Positions 1 to 3,995 of a stretch of 6,464 nt of DNA are shown here, piece by piece. The stretch is from Candidatus Uhrbacteria bacterium RIFOXYA2_FULL_40_9. GTDB taxonomy: Bacteria; Patescibacteriota; Patescibacteriia; UBA9934; GWF2-40-263. Every line of letters starts with the position of its first letter. Position 1 is the first letter of the stretch. The position numbers and the translations under genes were made by a program. The stretch lies in NCBI GenBank assembly GCA_001791615.1, contig MGEY01000043.1, positions 1 through 6,464 on the forward strand. Reading direction: 5' to 3'. Under the pieces are notes generated by a model. The model saw nothing but the letters and a program-made list of their open reading frames with translations. It did no database searches and was not told the DNA's origin.

Positions 1-84
1 CTTGTATCGTTCATGAAGCATCACCTTGTTTGACATAGAGCCCCAAAGTATTAAAAATCGCCAGGAAAACGGCGATTGTTTCAT
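1..84 (-). CDS. Possible 5' end of a gene running off the left edge (partial, unknown)
   Basis: The minus strand has an ATG at 84-82 preceded by AGAGG (95-91) with a 6-base spacer, and the frame stays open for 28 codons to the window edge (it begins MKQSPFSWRFLILWGS). A TATAAA box at 111-106 lies about 22 bases upstream of the ATG. No family can be recognised from so short a piece. Two competing readings exist. Another frame, open from about 103, ends at a TGA at 13-11 and reads naturally (NETIAVFLAIFNTLGLYV), but it has no good start codon. Its TGA overlaps, as ATGA, a further ATG at 14-12 that has AAGGTGA upstream. The hairpin at 56-77 also lies inside the reading frame. That a minus-strand gene begins near here is plausible; which frame is real cannot be settled from 84 bases. 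Confidence 0.3.
   Translation of the reverse strand, partial: MKQSPFSWRFLILWGSMSNKVMLHERYK
56..77 (-). terminator. Hairpin with short U-run, possible terminator or attenuator
   Basis: AATCGCC (56-62) pairs with GGCGATT (71-77) around an 8-base loop, and a G-U pair could extend the stem inward. On the minus strand the stem runs into TTTTTAA, the shape of a weak intrinsic terminator. It could be a second terminator behind 125-147, an attenuator before a gene starting at 14, or a chance palindrome inside the left-edge coding frame. On the plus strand it is followed only by GTTTCATT. Confidence 0.35.
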
Positions 85-105
85 TCAAAACCTCTGGACG
101 ACTAA

Positions 106-111
106 TTTATA
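106..111 (-). promoter_or_regulatory. Possible -10 box (TATAAA) for the left-edge gene
   Basis: TATAAA on the minus strand matches the sigma70 -10 consensus at 5 of 6 positions and would start transcription near 99, just before the SD-like AGAGG at 95-91. No convincing -35 box lies 16-18 bases upstream, because that space is filled by the terminator at 125-147. Weak evidence by itself. Confidence 0.25.
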
Positions 112-120
112 CGGTACAAT

Positions 121-147
121 AAAACCCCGCTTTTTTGATCAGCGGGG
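121..147 (-). terminator. Intrinsic terminator of the secreted orphan gene
   Basis: CCCCGCT (125-131) pairs perfectly with AGCGGGG (141-147) around a 9-base loop. On the minus strand the stem is followed by TTTTATT. It lies 18 bases beyond the stop codon of the gene at 166-567, so it is that gene's Rho-independent terminator. Confidence 0.85.
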
Positions 148-165
148 CGTCTAACAAAAGAGCTT

Positions 166-567
166 CTACCACATGTCCTTTTCAACTTCTCGAACAATAT
201 CCTTTAATTTCTCATTATGCGTCTCTAGCCAATAGTCAAGAGTTTGCACAACGATTCTGATTGTATACTCTCTCCACATTGCTTTTGTCCAAATATGCAC
301 TGCTCTGTGATAACAAATGCCACCTTTTTCTTTTTTAGCAAGCATTGTTTCCTGCTTGGCAACCGCATCATCATAAGCCAACGCATCACAAATCATAAGA
401 TTTTCTTTCACTCCTCTAACTTGTGGGATAGAGGTGGAAGTCAGTCCCAAATGATCTATGTATTCCCAATCTACACGAGGGCTTGCAGACAGACATTCAG
501 AAACCCTGTCGTGAGGATTAGCAGAGGCAGTGCAAAGAAAAAAAAGAGAAAGAACAAGAGTGGACAT
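166..567 (-). CDS. Small secreted protein of unknown family
   Basis: This encodes 133 aa whose first 16 residues form a Sec-type signal peptide: a hydrophobic core LVLSLFFL followed by TASA, with signal peptidase I cleavage likely after the last Ala, before NPHD. The Cys in the core does not fit a lipobox because Leu precedes it, so a lipoprotein is unlikely. The mature part, about 117 aa, is mixed-charge, with three Cys (in SECL, ICDAL and ICYHR) and a helical, Lys/Glu-rich C-terminal third ending in Trp. I recognise no family. The frame is open to an ATG at 615, but the ATG at 567 is chosen for two reasons: GGAGG (577-573) lies 5 bases before it, and the promoter at 619-647 would start RNA near 612, inside the longer version. 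It stands alone between its own promoter and terminator. The n-region lacks Lys or Arg, which is slightly atypical. That the gene is real is likely; its function is unknown. Confidence 0.75.
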   Translation of the reverse strand: MSTLVLSLFFLCTASANPHDRVSECLSASPRVDWEYIDHLGLTSTSIPQVRGVKENLMICDALAYDDAVAKQETMLAKKEKGGICYHRAVHIWTKAMWREYTIRIVVQTLDYWLETHNEKLKDIVREVEKDMW

Positions 568-572
568 GGGAT

Positions 573-577
573 CCTCC
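573..577 (-). promoter_or_regulatory. Shine-Dalgarno GGAGG that fixes the start at 567
   Basis: GGAGG stands 5 bases before the ATG at 567-565. The upstream in-frame ATG at 615 has no comparable site, so this site decides the start. Confidence 0.8.
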
Positions 578-618
578 GTCTTACCAAACCCATAAGGGAA
601 TTTGGATATAGACATAAG

Positions 619-647
619 ACCATACTTAATAATGGAACGACTGTCAA
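619..647 (-). promoter_or_regulatory. Sigma70-type promoter of the secreted orphan
   Basis: On the minus strand a perfect TTGACA (647-642) is followed after 17 bases by TATGGT (624-619), which matches 4 of 6 positions. The predicted start near 612 gives a leader of about 45 bases carrying GGAGG. The promoter begins 10 bases beyond the proS terminator stem, so the gene is its own transcription unit. Confidence 0.7.
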
Positions 648-656
648 TTGATTAAC

Positions 657-685
657 AAAAAAACCGCCAAATTTTCAGCGGTTTT
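657..685 (-). terminator. proS intrinsic terminator
   Basis: AAAACCGC (660-667) pairs with GCGGTTTT (678-685) around a 10-base loop. On the minus strand the downstream arm ends in a run of seven T (663-657). It lies 12 bases past the proS stop. On the plus strand GCGGTTTTC is also U-rich, so it could work both ways, though no plus-strand gene enters it. Confidence 0.85.
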
Positions 686-697
686 CTTTCTTTACTC

Positions 698-1966
698 TTA
701 TTCGCTCACAAAGGTCTCAACTTGTTCCATAATATCCTGCAAAGGAACAAGCCGAAATTCTTTTTCTGTGCGAAGTTTCCATTCGATCGCTTCTTCTGCA
801 AGGGTTTTCTCTGAAACAACAAGACGCAAAGGAATCCCAATCAAATCTGCATCTGCAAACTTTTCTCCAGGAGACGTTTCAACTCGATCGTCCCAAAGTA
901 CTTCAACTCCTGCTTTCACAAAATCTTGATAAAATCCTTCAGCCACATCGATCACCTTTTCTTGTATGGTCTGATCTTTCGCATTCAATGAAACAAGATG
1001 TACTTGAAAAGGAGCTACAGATTTTGGCCAGATCATTCCTCGCTCATCATGATGAACTTCAACAATAGAACCCATCACCCGAGAAGGTCCGATTCCGTAA
1101 CATCCCATCAGGACAGGAACCTGTTTCCCTTCTTCCCCTGCAACTGTAAACCCAAACGATTCAGAAAACTTTGTTTTCAAAGGAAAAATATTTCCCACCT
1201 CAATCGTCTTTGTTTCTTTAATCGTTCCCTCACATTTAGGACATTTATCTCCATCCTTCAATTCTGTGATCTCCCGATTCTGTGCATACTGACACGTATT
1301 ACACACATAGATTAAATCCTCTCCACACTCAGTTGGTGTTTGAAACTCATGGCTATACTTTGAAAAAACTCCTCCTGAAGCTTCTGTGATAATGGCATCA
1401 ATGCCACAACGATGAAACACATTCAAATAGGCTTGCTTTGCTTTTTCGTAATAGGCTTCAAAATCTTCCTCGGTCAAATGAAAGCTGTACATGTCCTTCA
1501 TGGAAAACTCGCGTCCTCGAAGAAGTCCAGATTTTGCTCGGGGTTCATTACGAAACTTATCTTGAATTTGATAAACCGACACAGGAAGATCTTTATAACT
1601 CTTTACATACTGTTGCACGAGAGGAGTCACAATCTCTTCATGTGTTGATCCTAAGGCATACTCCTTCCCCCCTGCTCCTTCGAGTTTAAAAAGAACATCA
1701 ATCACATCCCAACGTCCTGTTTTCAAATAATGCTCTTTTGGATGAAGGGTTGGCATGTACACTTCTTGGCTTCCAAGCGCGTTCATTTCTTCACGCACAA
1801 TATTTTTGATTTTATCAAGCACACGAATACCTAATGGAAGAAAGGTGTAGACACCGGCCATGAGTTGATTGATAAAACCTGCCTGCACAAGAAAACGTGC
1901 ATTTGCTGAGTCTGCATCATGTGGAGCGATTTTTGTGGTCTTTGCAAAAGAGGTTGAGTACTTCAT
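698..1966 (-). CDS. proS: Prolyl-tRNA synthetase, short form without editing insertion
   Basis: This class II aminoacyl-tRNA synthetase charges tRNA-Pro with proline at the cost of ATP, in the cytoplasm. The 422-aa protein shows the TXE loop STHEE (107-111), motif 2 as FRNEPRAKSGLLRGREF (138-154) with its catalytic Arg residues, the SGG and SHEFQ stretches (197-209), motif 3 as GCYGIGPSRVMGSIVE (288-303), and a C-terminal anticodon-binding domain from about 318. The usual bacterial enzyme is about 570 aa and carries an INS editing domain of about 180 aa between motifs 2 and 3. Here that space holds only two CxxC pairs (C222/C225 and C242/C245) separated by 16 residues, a possible zinc ribbon. 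Editing of Ala-tRNA-Pro in cis should therefore be absent. The ATG at 1966 has AAGGA 5 bases upstream. tRNA-Arg lies upstream on the same strand with no standard terminator between them. Confidence 0.97.
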   Translation of the reverse strand: MKYSTSFAKTTKIAPHDADSANARFLVQAGFINQLMAGVYTFLPLGIRVLDKIKNIVREEMNALGSQEVYMPTLHPKEHYLKTGRWDVIDVLFKLEGAGGKEYALGSTHEEIVTPLVQQYVKSYKDLPVSVYQIQDKFRNEPRAKSGLLRGREFSMKDMYSFHLTEEDFEAYYEKAKQAYLNVFHRCGIDAIITEASGGVFSKYSHEFQTPTECGEDLIYVCNTCQYAQNREITELKDGDKCPKCEGTIKETKTIEVGNIFPLKTKFSESFGFTVAGEEGKQVPVLMGCYGIGPSRVMGSIVEVHHDERGMIWPKSVAPFQVHLVSLNAKDQTIQEKVIDVAEGFYQDFVKAGVEVLWDDRVETSPGEKFADADLIGIPLRLVVSEKTLAEEAIEWKLRTEKEFRLVPLQDIMEQVETFVSE

Positions 1967-1976
1967 AGATGTCCTT

Positions 1977-2005
1977 ATGCTATCAAAATGCCTTTACTTT
2001 GCCAA
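1977..2005 (-). promoter_or_regulatory. Possible proS promoter
   Basis: On the minus strand TTGGCA (2005-2000) is followed after 17 bases by TAGCAT (1982-1977), matching 5/6 and 4/6 positions. RNA would start at about 1970, which leaves the AAGGA SD (1976-1972) outside the transcript. The box therefore conflicts with use of that SD. It may be a chance match, with proS instead expressed by read-through from the tRNA-Arg promoter. Confidence 0.3.
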
Positions 2006-2007
2006 TG

Positions 2008-2036
2008 AATGAAGGGATAAAAAAACATCCCTCATT
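2008..2036 (-). other. Imperfect hairpin in the tRNA-Arg to proS interval
   Basis: AGGGAT (2013-2018) pairs with ATCCCT (2027-2032). The stem continues for four more pairs (2008-2011 with 2033-2036) past a bulged A at 2012. On the minus strand the loop is GTTTTTTT, so the U-run sits in the loop, not after the stem. This is not a standard intrinsic terminator. It could separate or stabilise the products of a joint tRNA-Arg/proS transcript, but that is a guess from structure and position. Confidence 0.4.
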
Positions 2037-2064
2037 ATTCCAGCTGAACTGAAACAATAAGAGA

Positions 2065-2141
2065 TGGTGCGGGCGGAGGGACTCGAACCCCCGACCCTCA
2101 GTTCCGAAGACTGATGCTCTATCCAGTTGAGCTACGCCCGC
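2065..2141 (-). tRNA. tRNA-Arg, anticodon UCG, CCA encoded
   Basis: The cloverleaf is complete: acceptor GCGGGCG/CGCCCGC, D stem GCTC/GAGC with GG and A20 in the loop (A20 is an arginine identity element), anticodon stem TCAGT/ACTGA with loop CTTCGGA giving anticodon TCG (2107-2105), a 5-base variable loop, T stem GGGGG/CCCTC with one G-U pair and loop TTCGAGT, discriminator A, and genomically encoded CCA (2067-2065). An unmodified or lightly modified U34 could read all four CGN codons. Most bacteria use an ACG anticodon, deaminated to inosine, for CGU, CGC and CGA; whether this genome has that tRNA cannot be seen here. Confidence 0.96.
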
Positions 2142-2152
2142 ATGTGGGCAAA

Positions 2153-2181
2153 ATGATACGAGAAATCTTGACGTTTGTCAA
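2153..2181 (-). promoter_or_regulatory. tRNA-Arg promoter, interleaved with the tRNA-Lys promoter
   Basis: On the minus strand a perfect TTGACA (2181-2176), a 17-base spacer and TATCAT (2158-2153, 5 of 6) predict a start near 2146, five bases before the mature tRNA. Its spacer contains the -35 box of the plus-strand tRNA-Lys promoter. Confidence 0.75.
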
Positions 2182-2196
2182 TCAATCTGGCATATT
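2168..2196 (+). promoter_or_regulatory. tRNA-Lys promoter, interleaved with the tRNA-Arg promoter
   Basis: TTGACG (2168-2173, 5 of 6) is followed after 17 bases by CATATT (2191-2196, 4 of 6). The predicted start near 2203 gives a 15-base leader before the tRNA. With the opposite promoter it forms the near-palindrome TTGACGTTTGTCAA at 2168-2181. TATTTA at 2193 is an alternative -10 with a 19-base spacer. Confidence 0.55.
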
Positions 2197-2217
2197 TATC
2201 CCATTGAAAATAAATTT

Positions 2218-2294
2218 GCGCCGTTAGCTCAGTCCGGTAGAGCAGGTGGCTCTTAACCACTTGGTCGAGGGTTCAAATCCCCCACGGCGCACCA
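2218..2294 (+). tRNA. tRNA-Lys, anticodon CUU, CCA encoded
   Basis: Acceptor GCGCCGT/ACGGCGC, D stem GCTC/GAGC, and anticodon stem GGTGG/CCACT (one G-U) around CTCTTAA with anticodon CTT at 2252-2254. The variable loop is TGGTC, the T arm is GAGGG-TTCAAAT-CCCCC, the discriminator is A and CCA is encoded. It reads AAG, so a tRNA-Lys(UUU) for AAA must exist elsewhere. The T stem carries one A-C mismatch at position 50-64 (bases 2268 and 2282). It is divergent from tRNA-Arg and forms its own unit with the terminator that follows directly. Confidence 0.96.
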
Positions 2295-2328
2295 AAAAAT
2301 CACCCCTTTTCAGAGGGGTGATTTTTTT
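2295..2328 (+). terminator. tRNA-Lys intrinsic terminator
   Basis: CACCCCT (2301-2307) pairs with AGGGGTG (2314-2320), and the stem extends outward through A/T pairs to at least 13 bp. It ends in a run of seven T (2322-2328) and begins immediately after the CCA end. Confidence 0.9.
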
Positions 2329-2401
2329 ATGAAACAAATGACTTCCTCCAGGGCTAAAGCCCAAGGTTTCCTCTTTCAGTTCATCCAAACACCAATCATT
2401 T

Positions 2402-2508
2402 GTAATCCTGAGTGAAGTGAACCTGTTTCCATCACCCTCTGTCATCCCGAGCGAGGTTATAAACTCCTCTGTCATCCCGAGCGAAATTATCGTCGAGCCG
2501 AGGGATGT
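2402..2508. repeat. REP-like short repeats in the gene-free interval
   Basis: A 19-base unit CCTCTGTCATCCCGAGCGA occurs exactly at 2436-2454 and 2466-2484, with a diverged copy GTAATCCTGAGTGA at 2402-2415. After the last copy GGGATG (2503-2508) can pair with CATCCC (2473-2478), forming a stem with a long, partly GC-rich loop. The pattern resembles the short interspersed 'CATCCTGAGCGAAG..' palindromic repeats common between genes of many bacteria. The rest of 2330-2571 holds no gene and nothing else recognisable. Confidence 0.65.
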
Positions 2509-2571
2509 GATAGTTATTTTTTGTTTTCATAACAAACTTGGACTCAATTTTCATCAATAATCATCATTTTT

Positions 2572-3081
2572 TTAATGATCTGTATTAAAATGTTTTTGAA
2601 TAGTCTCTTCCGGAGTTTCTTCAGAAGTATCAATAAAATTTTCTAAACTTATTTCGGTACGGATGTTTTCAAACTCAGAACGTACTGCTTTGATTCGATC
2701 AGCCCCTGTTGTCCAACATTCACGTTTAAAATCACGATCGATCATTTCAGATTCAGAAGGAAACAAAATAGTTATCTGCAAATCTTCTCCGAAAGTTTCT
2801 TTGAATTTCTGAAAGTACTCTAGATAGTTTCCAAAAATAATATAATCTACAACTACTTTCTTTCCCTGCTCAACCAATTCTTTTGTCCTCCTTAAAATCT
2901 TCTCGTGAACTTTTGCGAGCCTCTCTTTATTTTCCGGAAGCCACTGATCTCCGTCAGGAAAAAACTCTGTATCTTCACGATCTCCATCAAGAAACGTGTA
3001 ACCAAATTTTTTCACAAGCAATTTAGCGATGGTGCTTTTCCCTGCTCCTCCAGGGCCAGTGAGTAGAATTATATTTTTCAT
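2572..3081 (-). CDS. P-loop small-molecule kinase-like NTPase, substrate unknown
   Basis: The 169-aa single-domain protein has a Walker A loop GPGGAGKST (9-17) right after the first beta strand, then an LDGD motif (31-34) where shikimate and gluconate kinases place their substrate-side acidic residue. A second hydrophobic strand KKVVVDYIIFGN follows (about 74-85), then an Arg-rich lid-like segment DRDFKRECWTTGADRIKAV (about 114-132) and an IDTSEETPEETI tail. That order fits the shikimate kinase/AAA_33/chloramphenicol phosphotransferase-type kinase superfamily, proteins that move the gamma phosphate of ATP to a small molecule. The lid sequence does not match gluconokinase, APS kinase or dephospho-CoA kinase well enough to name a substrate. 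The ATG at 3081 has no SD. TATTTT at 3093-3088 would start RNA almost on the ATG, so the message may be leaderless. No clear terminator follows; the REP-like region lies downstream. The fold is fairly sure, the function is not. Confidence 0.85.
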   Translation of the reverse strand: MKNIILLTGPGGAGKSTIAKLLVKKFGYTFLDGDREDTEFFPDGDQWLPENKERLAKVHEKILRRTKELVEQGKKVVVDYIIFGNYLEYFQKFKETFGEDLQITILFPSESEMIDRDFKRECWTTGADRIKAVRSEFENIRTEISLENFIDTSEETPEETIQKHFNTDH

Positions 3082-3144
3082 AAATCAAAAATATTTTTGT
3101 CTAAAAGATAACAAACTAGACAATGAACATAAGGATAATAATTC

Positions 3145-3402
3145 CTAACTTGAACGGAGTAAAAGATTGAGCTCAGATTCAATATCAGCGTTTTTTTCCT
3201 TAATAACTTTCTCTGCATCAAGGACTCCTTTATTGTAGATGTCAGAGAATACTCCTTCGATTACAACATCCAAAAGATCTTCTGCAACGATAAGTCCAAC
3301 ATTTTCATTACGTTCATCCAAAAAATAAGCAACAATTCGATCAAGACACTTTTTCTTTCGATTTTCCGAAAGGATGTCCCATAAAGGTTTTCTCTTTTCC
3401 AT
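3145..3402 (-). CDS. DUF2164 family protein
   Basis: This 85-aa protein fits the DUF2164 pattern: an amphipathic N-terminal helix, then a conserved acidic stretch with Gly36, AE at 40-41, LLD at 43-45, the YNKG motif at 56-59 followed by DA at 62-63, and a charged C-terminal helix. The family is small, cytosolic and of unknown function, usually 75-90 aa, so this is full length. I recognise it from the YNKGxxDA core; a profile search would confirm it. The ATG at 3402 has no SD. An extended -10 box (TGGTATACT) ends only 9 bases before the ATG, pointing to an essentially leaderless transcript. The kinase gene follows 63 bases downstream on the same strand with no strong terminator between, so the two could be co-transcribed. 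Confidence 0.8.
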   Translation of the reverse strand: MEKRKPLWDILSENRKKKCLDRIVAYFLDERNENVGLIVAEDLLDVVIEGVFSDIYNKGVLDAEKVIKEKNADIESELNLLLRSS

Positions 3403-3411
3403 ATTACAAAG

Positions 3412-3420
3412 AGTATACCA
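3412..3420 (-). promoter_or_regulatory. Extended -10 promoter of the DUF2164 gene
   Basis: TGGTATACT on the minus strand fits TGnTATAAT, with 5 of 6 in the -10 hexamer (3417-3412). Extended -10 promoters can work without a -35 box, and none is seen here. The predicted start near 3405 leaves about three bases before the ATG, fitting the lack of an SD. Confidence 0.55.
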
Positions 3421-3444
3421 GTTCGGATGATTCTTTGGGAGAAT

Positions 3445-3472
3445 AAAAACCGATCTCTATCAATCGGTTTTT
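3445..3472 (-). terminator. Intrinsic terminator between the charged orphan and the DUF2164 gene
   Basis: AAAACCGAT (3446-3454) pairs with ATCGGTTTT (3463-3471), with one more A-T pair outside and an 8-base loop. On the minus strand it is followed by TTTTTATT. It lies about 38 bases past the stop of the gene at 3510-3857 and just upstream of the DUF2164 promoter, so those two genes are separate units. Both arms end in T-runs, so it could act in both directions. Confidence 0.75.
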
Positions 3473-3509
3473 CAGAAAATTCTTTTTTGTTTTGAGTCTA
3501 TCCAACTGA

Positions 3510-3857
3510 TTATTCTCGCCCGAATGGTCTCTTACTTCTTGATGACTTTTCAGTATGTTCCCGATCTCTCTCATGTCTTTCATGAATCTCCCTCTTTTCT
3601 CTTTCTCGAAACTCATCAAGTAGTCCATCAAGCTCTTTAGGAATTAAATCATATGCTTCACTTACCTCTTCTAAAAAGGCATCTAATGCTTCGTGAGCTC
3701 TTTCTGCTTTACCATCGTCTTGAATCTCACGTCCTTCAACTCTCGCATTCTCTCTTTCAAGAGCTTTCAATTCACTCCTGAATGCTGATTCAGTTGCTAA
3801 CGTTAACCATCTTTGATAAATCTCATCTAATTTTTCTGGTTGAATTGTTTTTGCCAT
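3510..3857 (-). CDS. Charged, helical small protein of unknown function
   Basis: This encodes 115 aa, no recognised family. The N-terminal part (about 1-90) is predicted almost wholly helical and acidic (ERENARVEGREIQ, AHEALDAFLEEVSEAYDLI). The last 30 residues switch to a very basic and acidic mixture (EREKREIHERHERDREH, then KSSRSKRPFGRE), the kind of tail that binds nucleic acid or stays disordered. It has no Cys, signal peptide or membrane segment. The ATG at 3857 has no SD; an extended -10 box lies upstream at 3885-3892. It is divergent from the ABC-F gene across a 138-base gap. An overlapping frame on the same strand (3404-3631) is judged false because it reads through the terminator. 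The gene is probably real, since it has its own promoter-like box and terminator, but no role can be given. Confidence 0.6.
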   Translation of the reverse strand: MAKTIQPEKLDEIYQRWLTLATESAFRSELKALERENARVEGREIQDDGKAERAHEALDAFLEEVSEAYDLIPKELDGLLDEFREREKREIHERHERDREHTEKSSRSKRPFGRE

Positions 3858-3884
3858 ATATTCAAATAAATAGTGATATTATTC

Positions 3885-3892
3885 AGTATATC
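3885..3892 (-). promoter_or_regulatory. Extended -10 box for the charged orphan
   Basis: On the minus strand TGATATACT spans about 3893-3885 and fits TGnTATAAT with 5 of 6 hexamer matches. The start near 3878 would give a leader of about 20 bases, which contains no SD. No good -35 is visible. Confidence 0.4.
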
Positions 3893-3971
3893 AAATTTGA
3901 AAAAAGTTAACACAGAACCCGGATATATCTACACCTAACCCAACACTCCCAAGTACTAGTATTTTTTTTCC

Positions 3972-3977
3972 TAAAAT
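3972..3977 (+). promoter_or_regulatory. Possible -10 box of the ABC-F gene
   Basis: TAAAAT matches the -10 consensus at 5 of 6 positions and predicts a start near 3984. That is downstream of the first in-frame ATG (3981) and 12 bases before the second (3996). No matching -35 is seen. It weakly favours the start at 3996. Confidence 0.3.
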
Positions 3978-3995
3978 GGTATGTATTGCACTTCT

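Noticed and set aside
568..615. Longer N-terminus for the secreted orphan starting at 615
   Set aside because: No SD there, and the predicted transcription start (about 612) lies inside this start codon. GGAGG and the signal peptide both point to 567.
244..929. Plus-strand ORFs opposite the secreted orphan and the end of proS
   Set aside because: They are low-complexity shadows of minus-strand genes with no SD or homology, and one crosses the proS terminator.
998..1689. Plus-strand ORFs inside proS
   Set aside because: They are antisense to a clearly identified essential gene and have no plausible protein features.
2224..2475. Minus-strand ORF of 83 aa with a tail containing GGFEPSTKWLRAT
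   Set aside because: Its C-terminal end is the antisense translation of tRNA-Lys and its terminator, a well-known false gene pattern. The rest covers the repeat region.
2402..2508. CRISPR array
   Set aside because: There are only two exact units with an 11-base gap, too few and too close for repeat-spacer structure, and no cas gene.
2218..2571. Integration site at tRNA-Lys
   Set aside because: I found no second copy of the tRNA 3' end, no integrase and no phage-type gene in the window.
3404..3631. Minus-strand ORF of 75 aa overlapping the charged orphan
   Set aside because: It shares 122 bases with the better-supported gene at 3510-3857 and reads straight through the terminator hairpin at 3445-3472 into the DUF2164 promoter.
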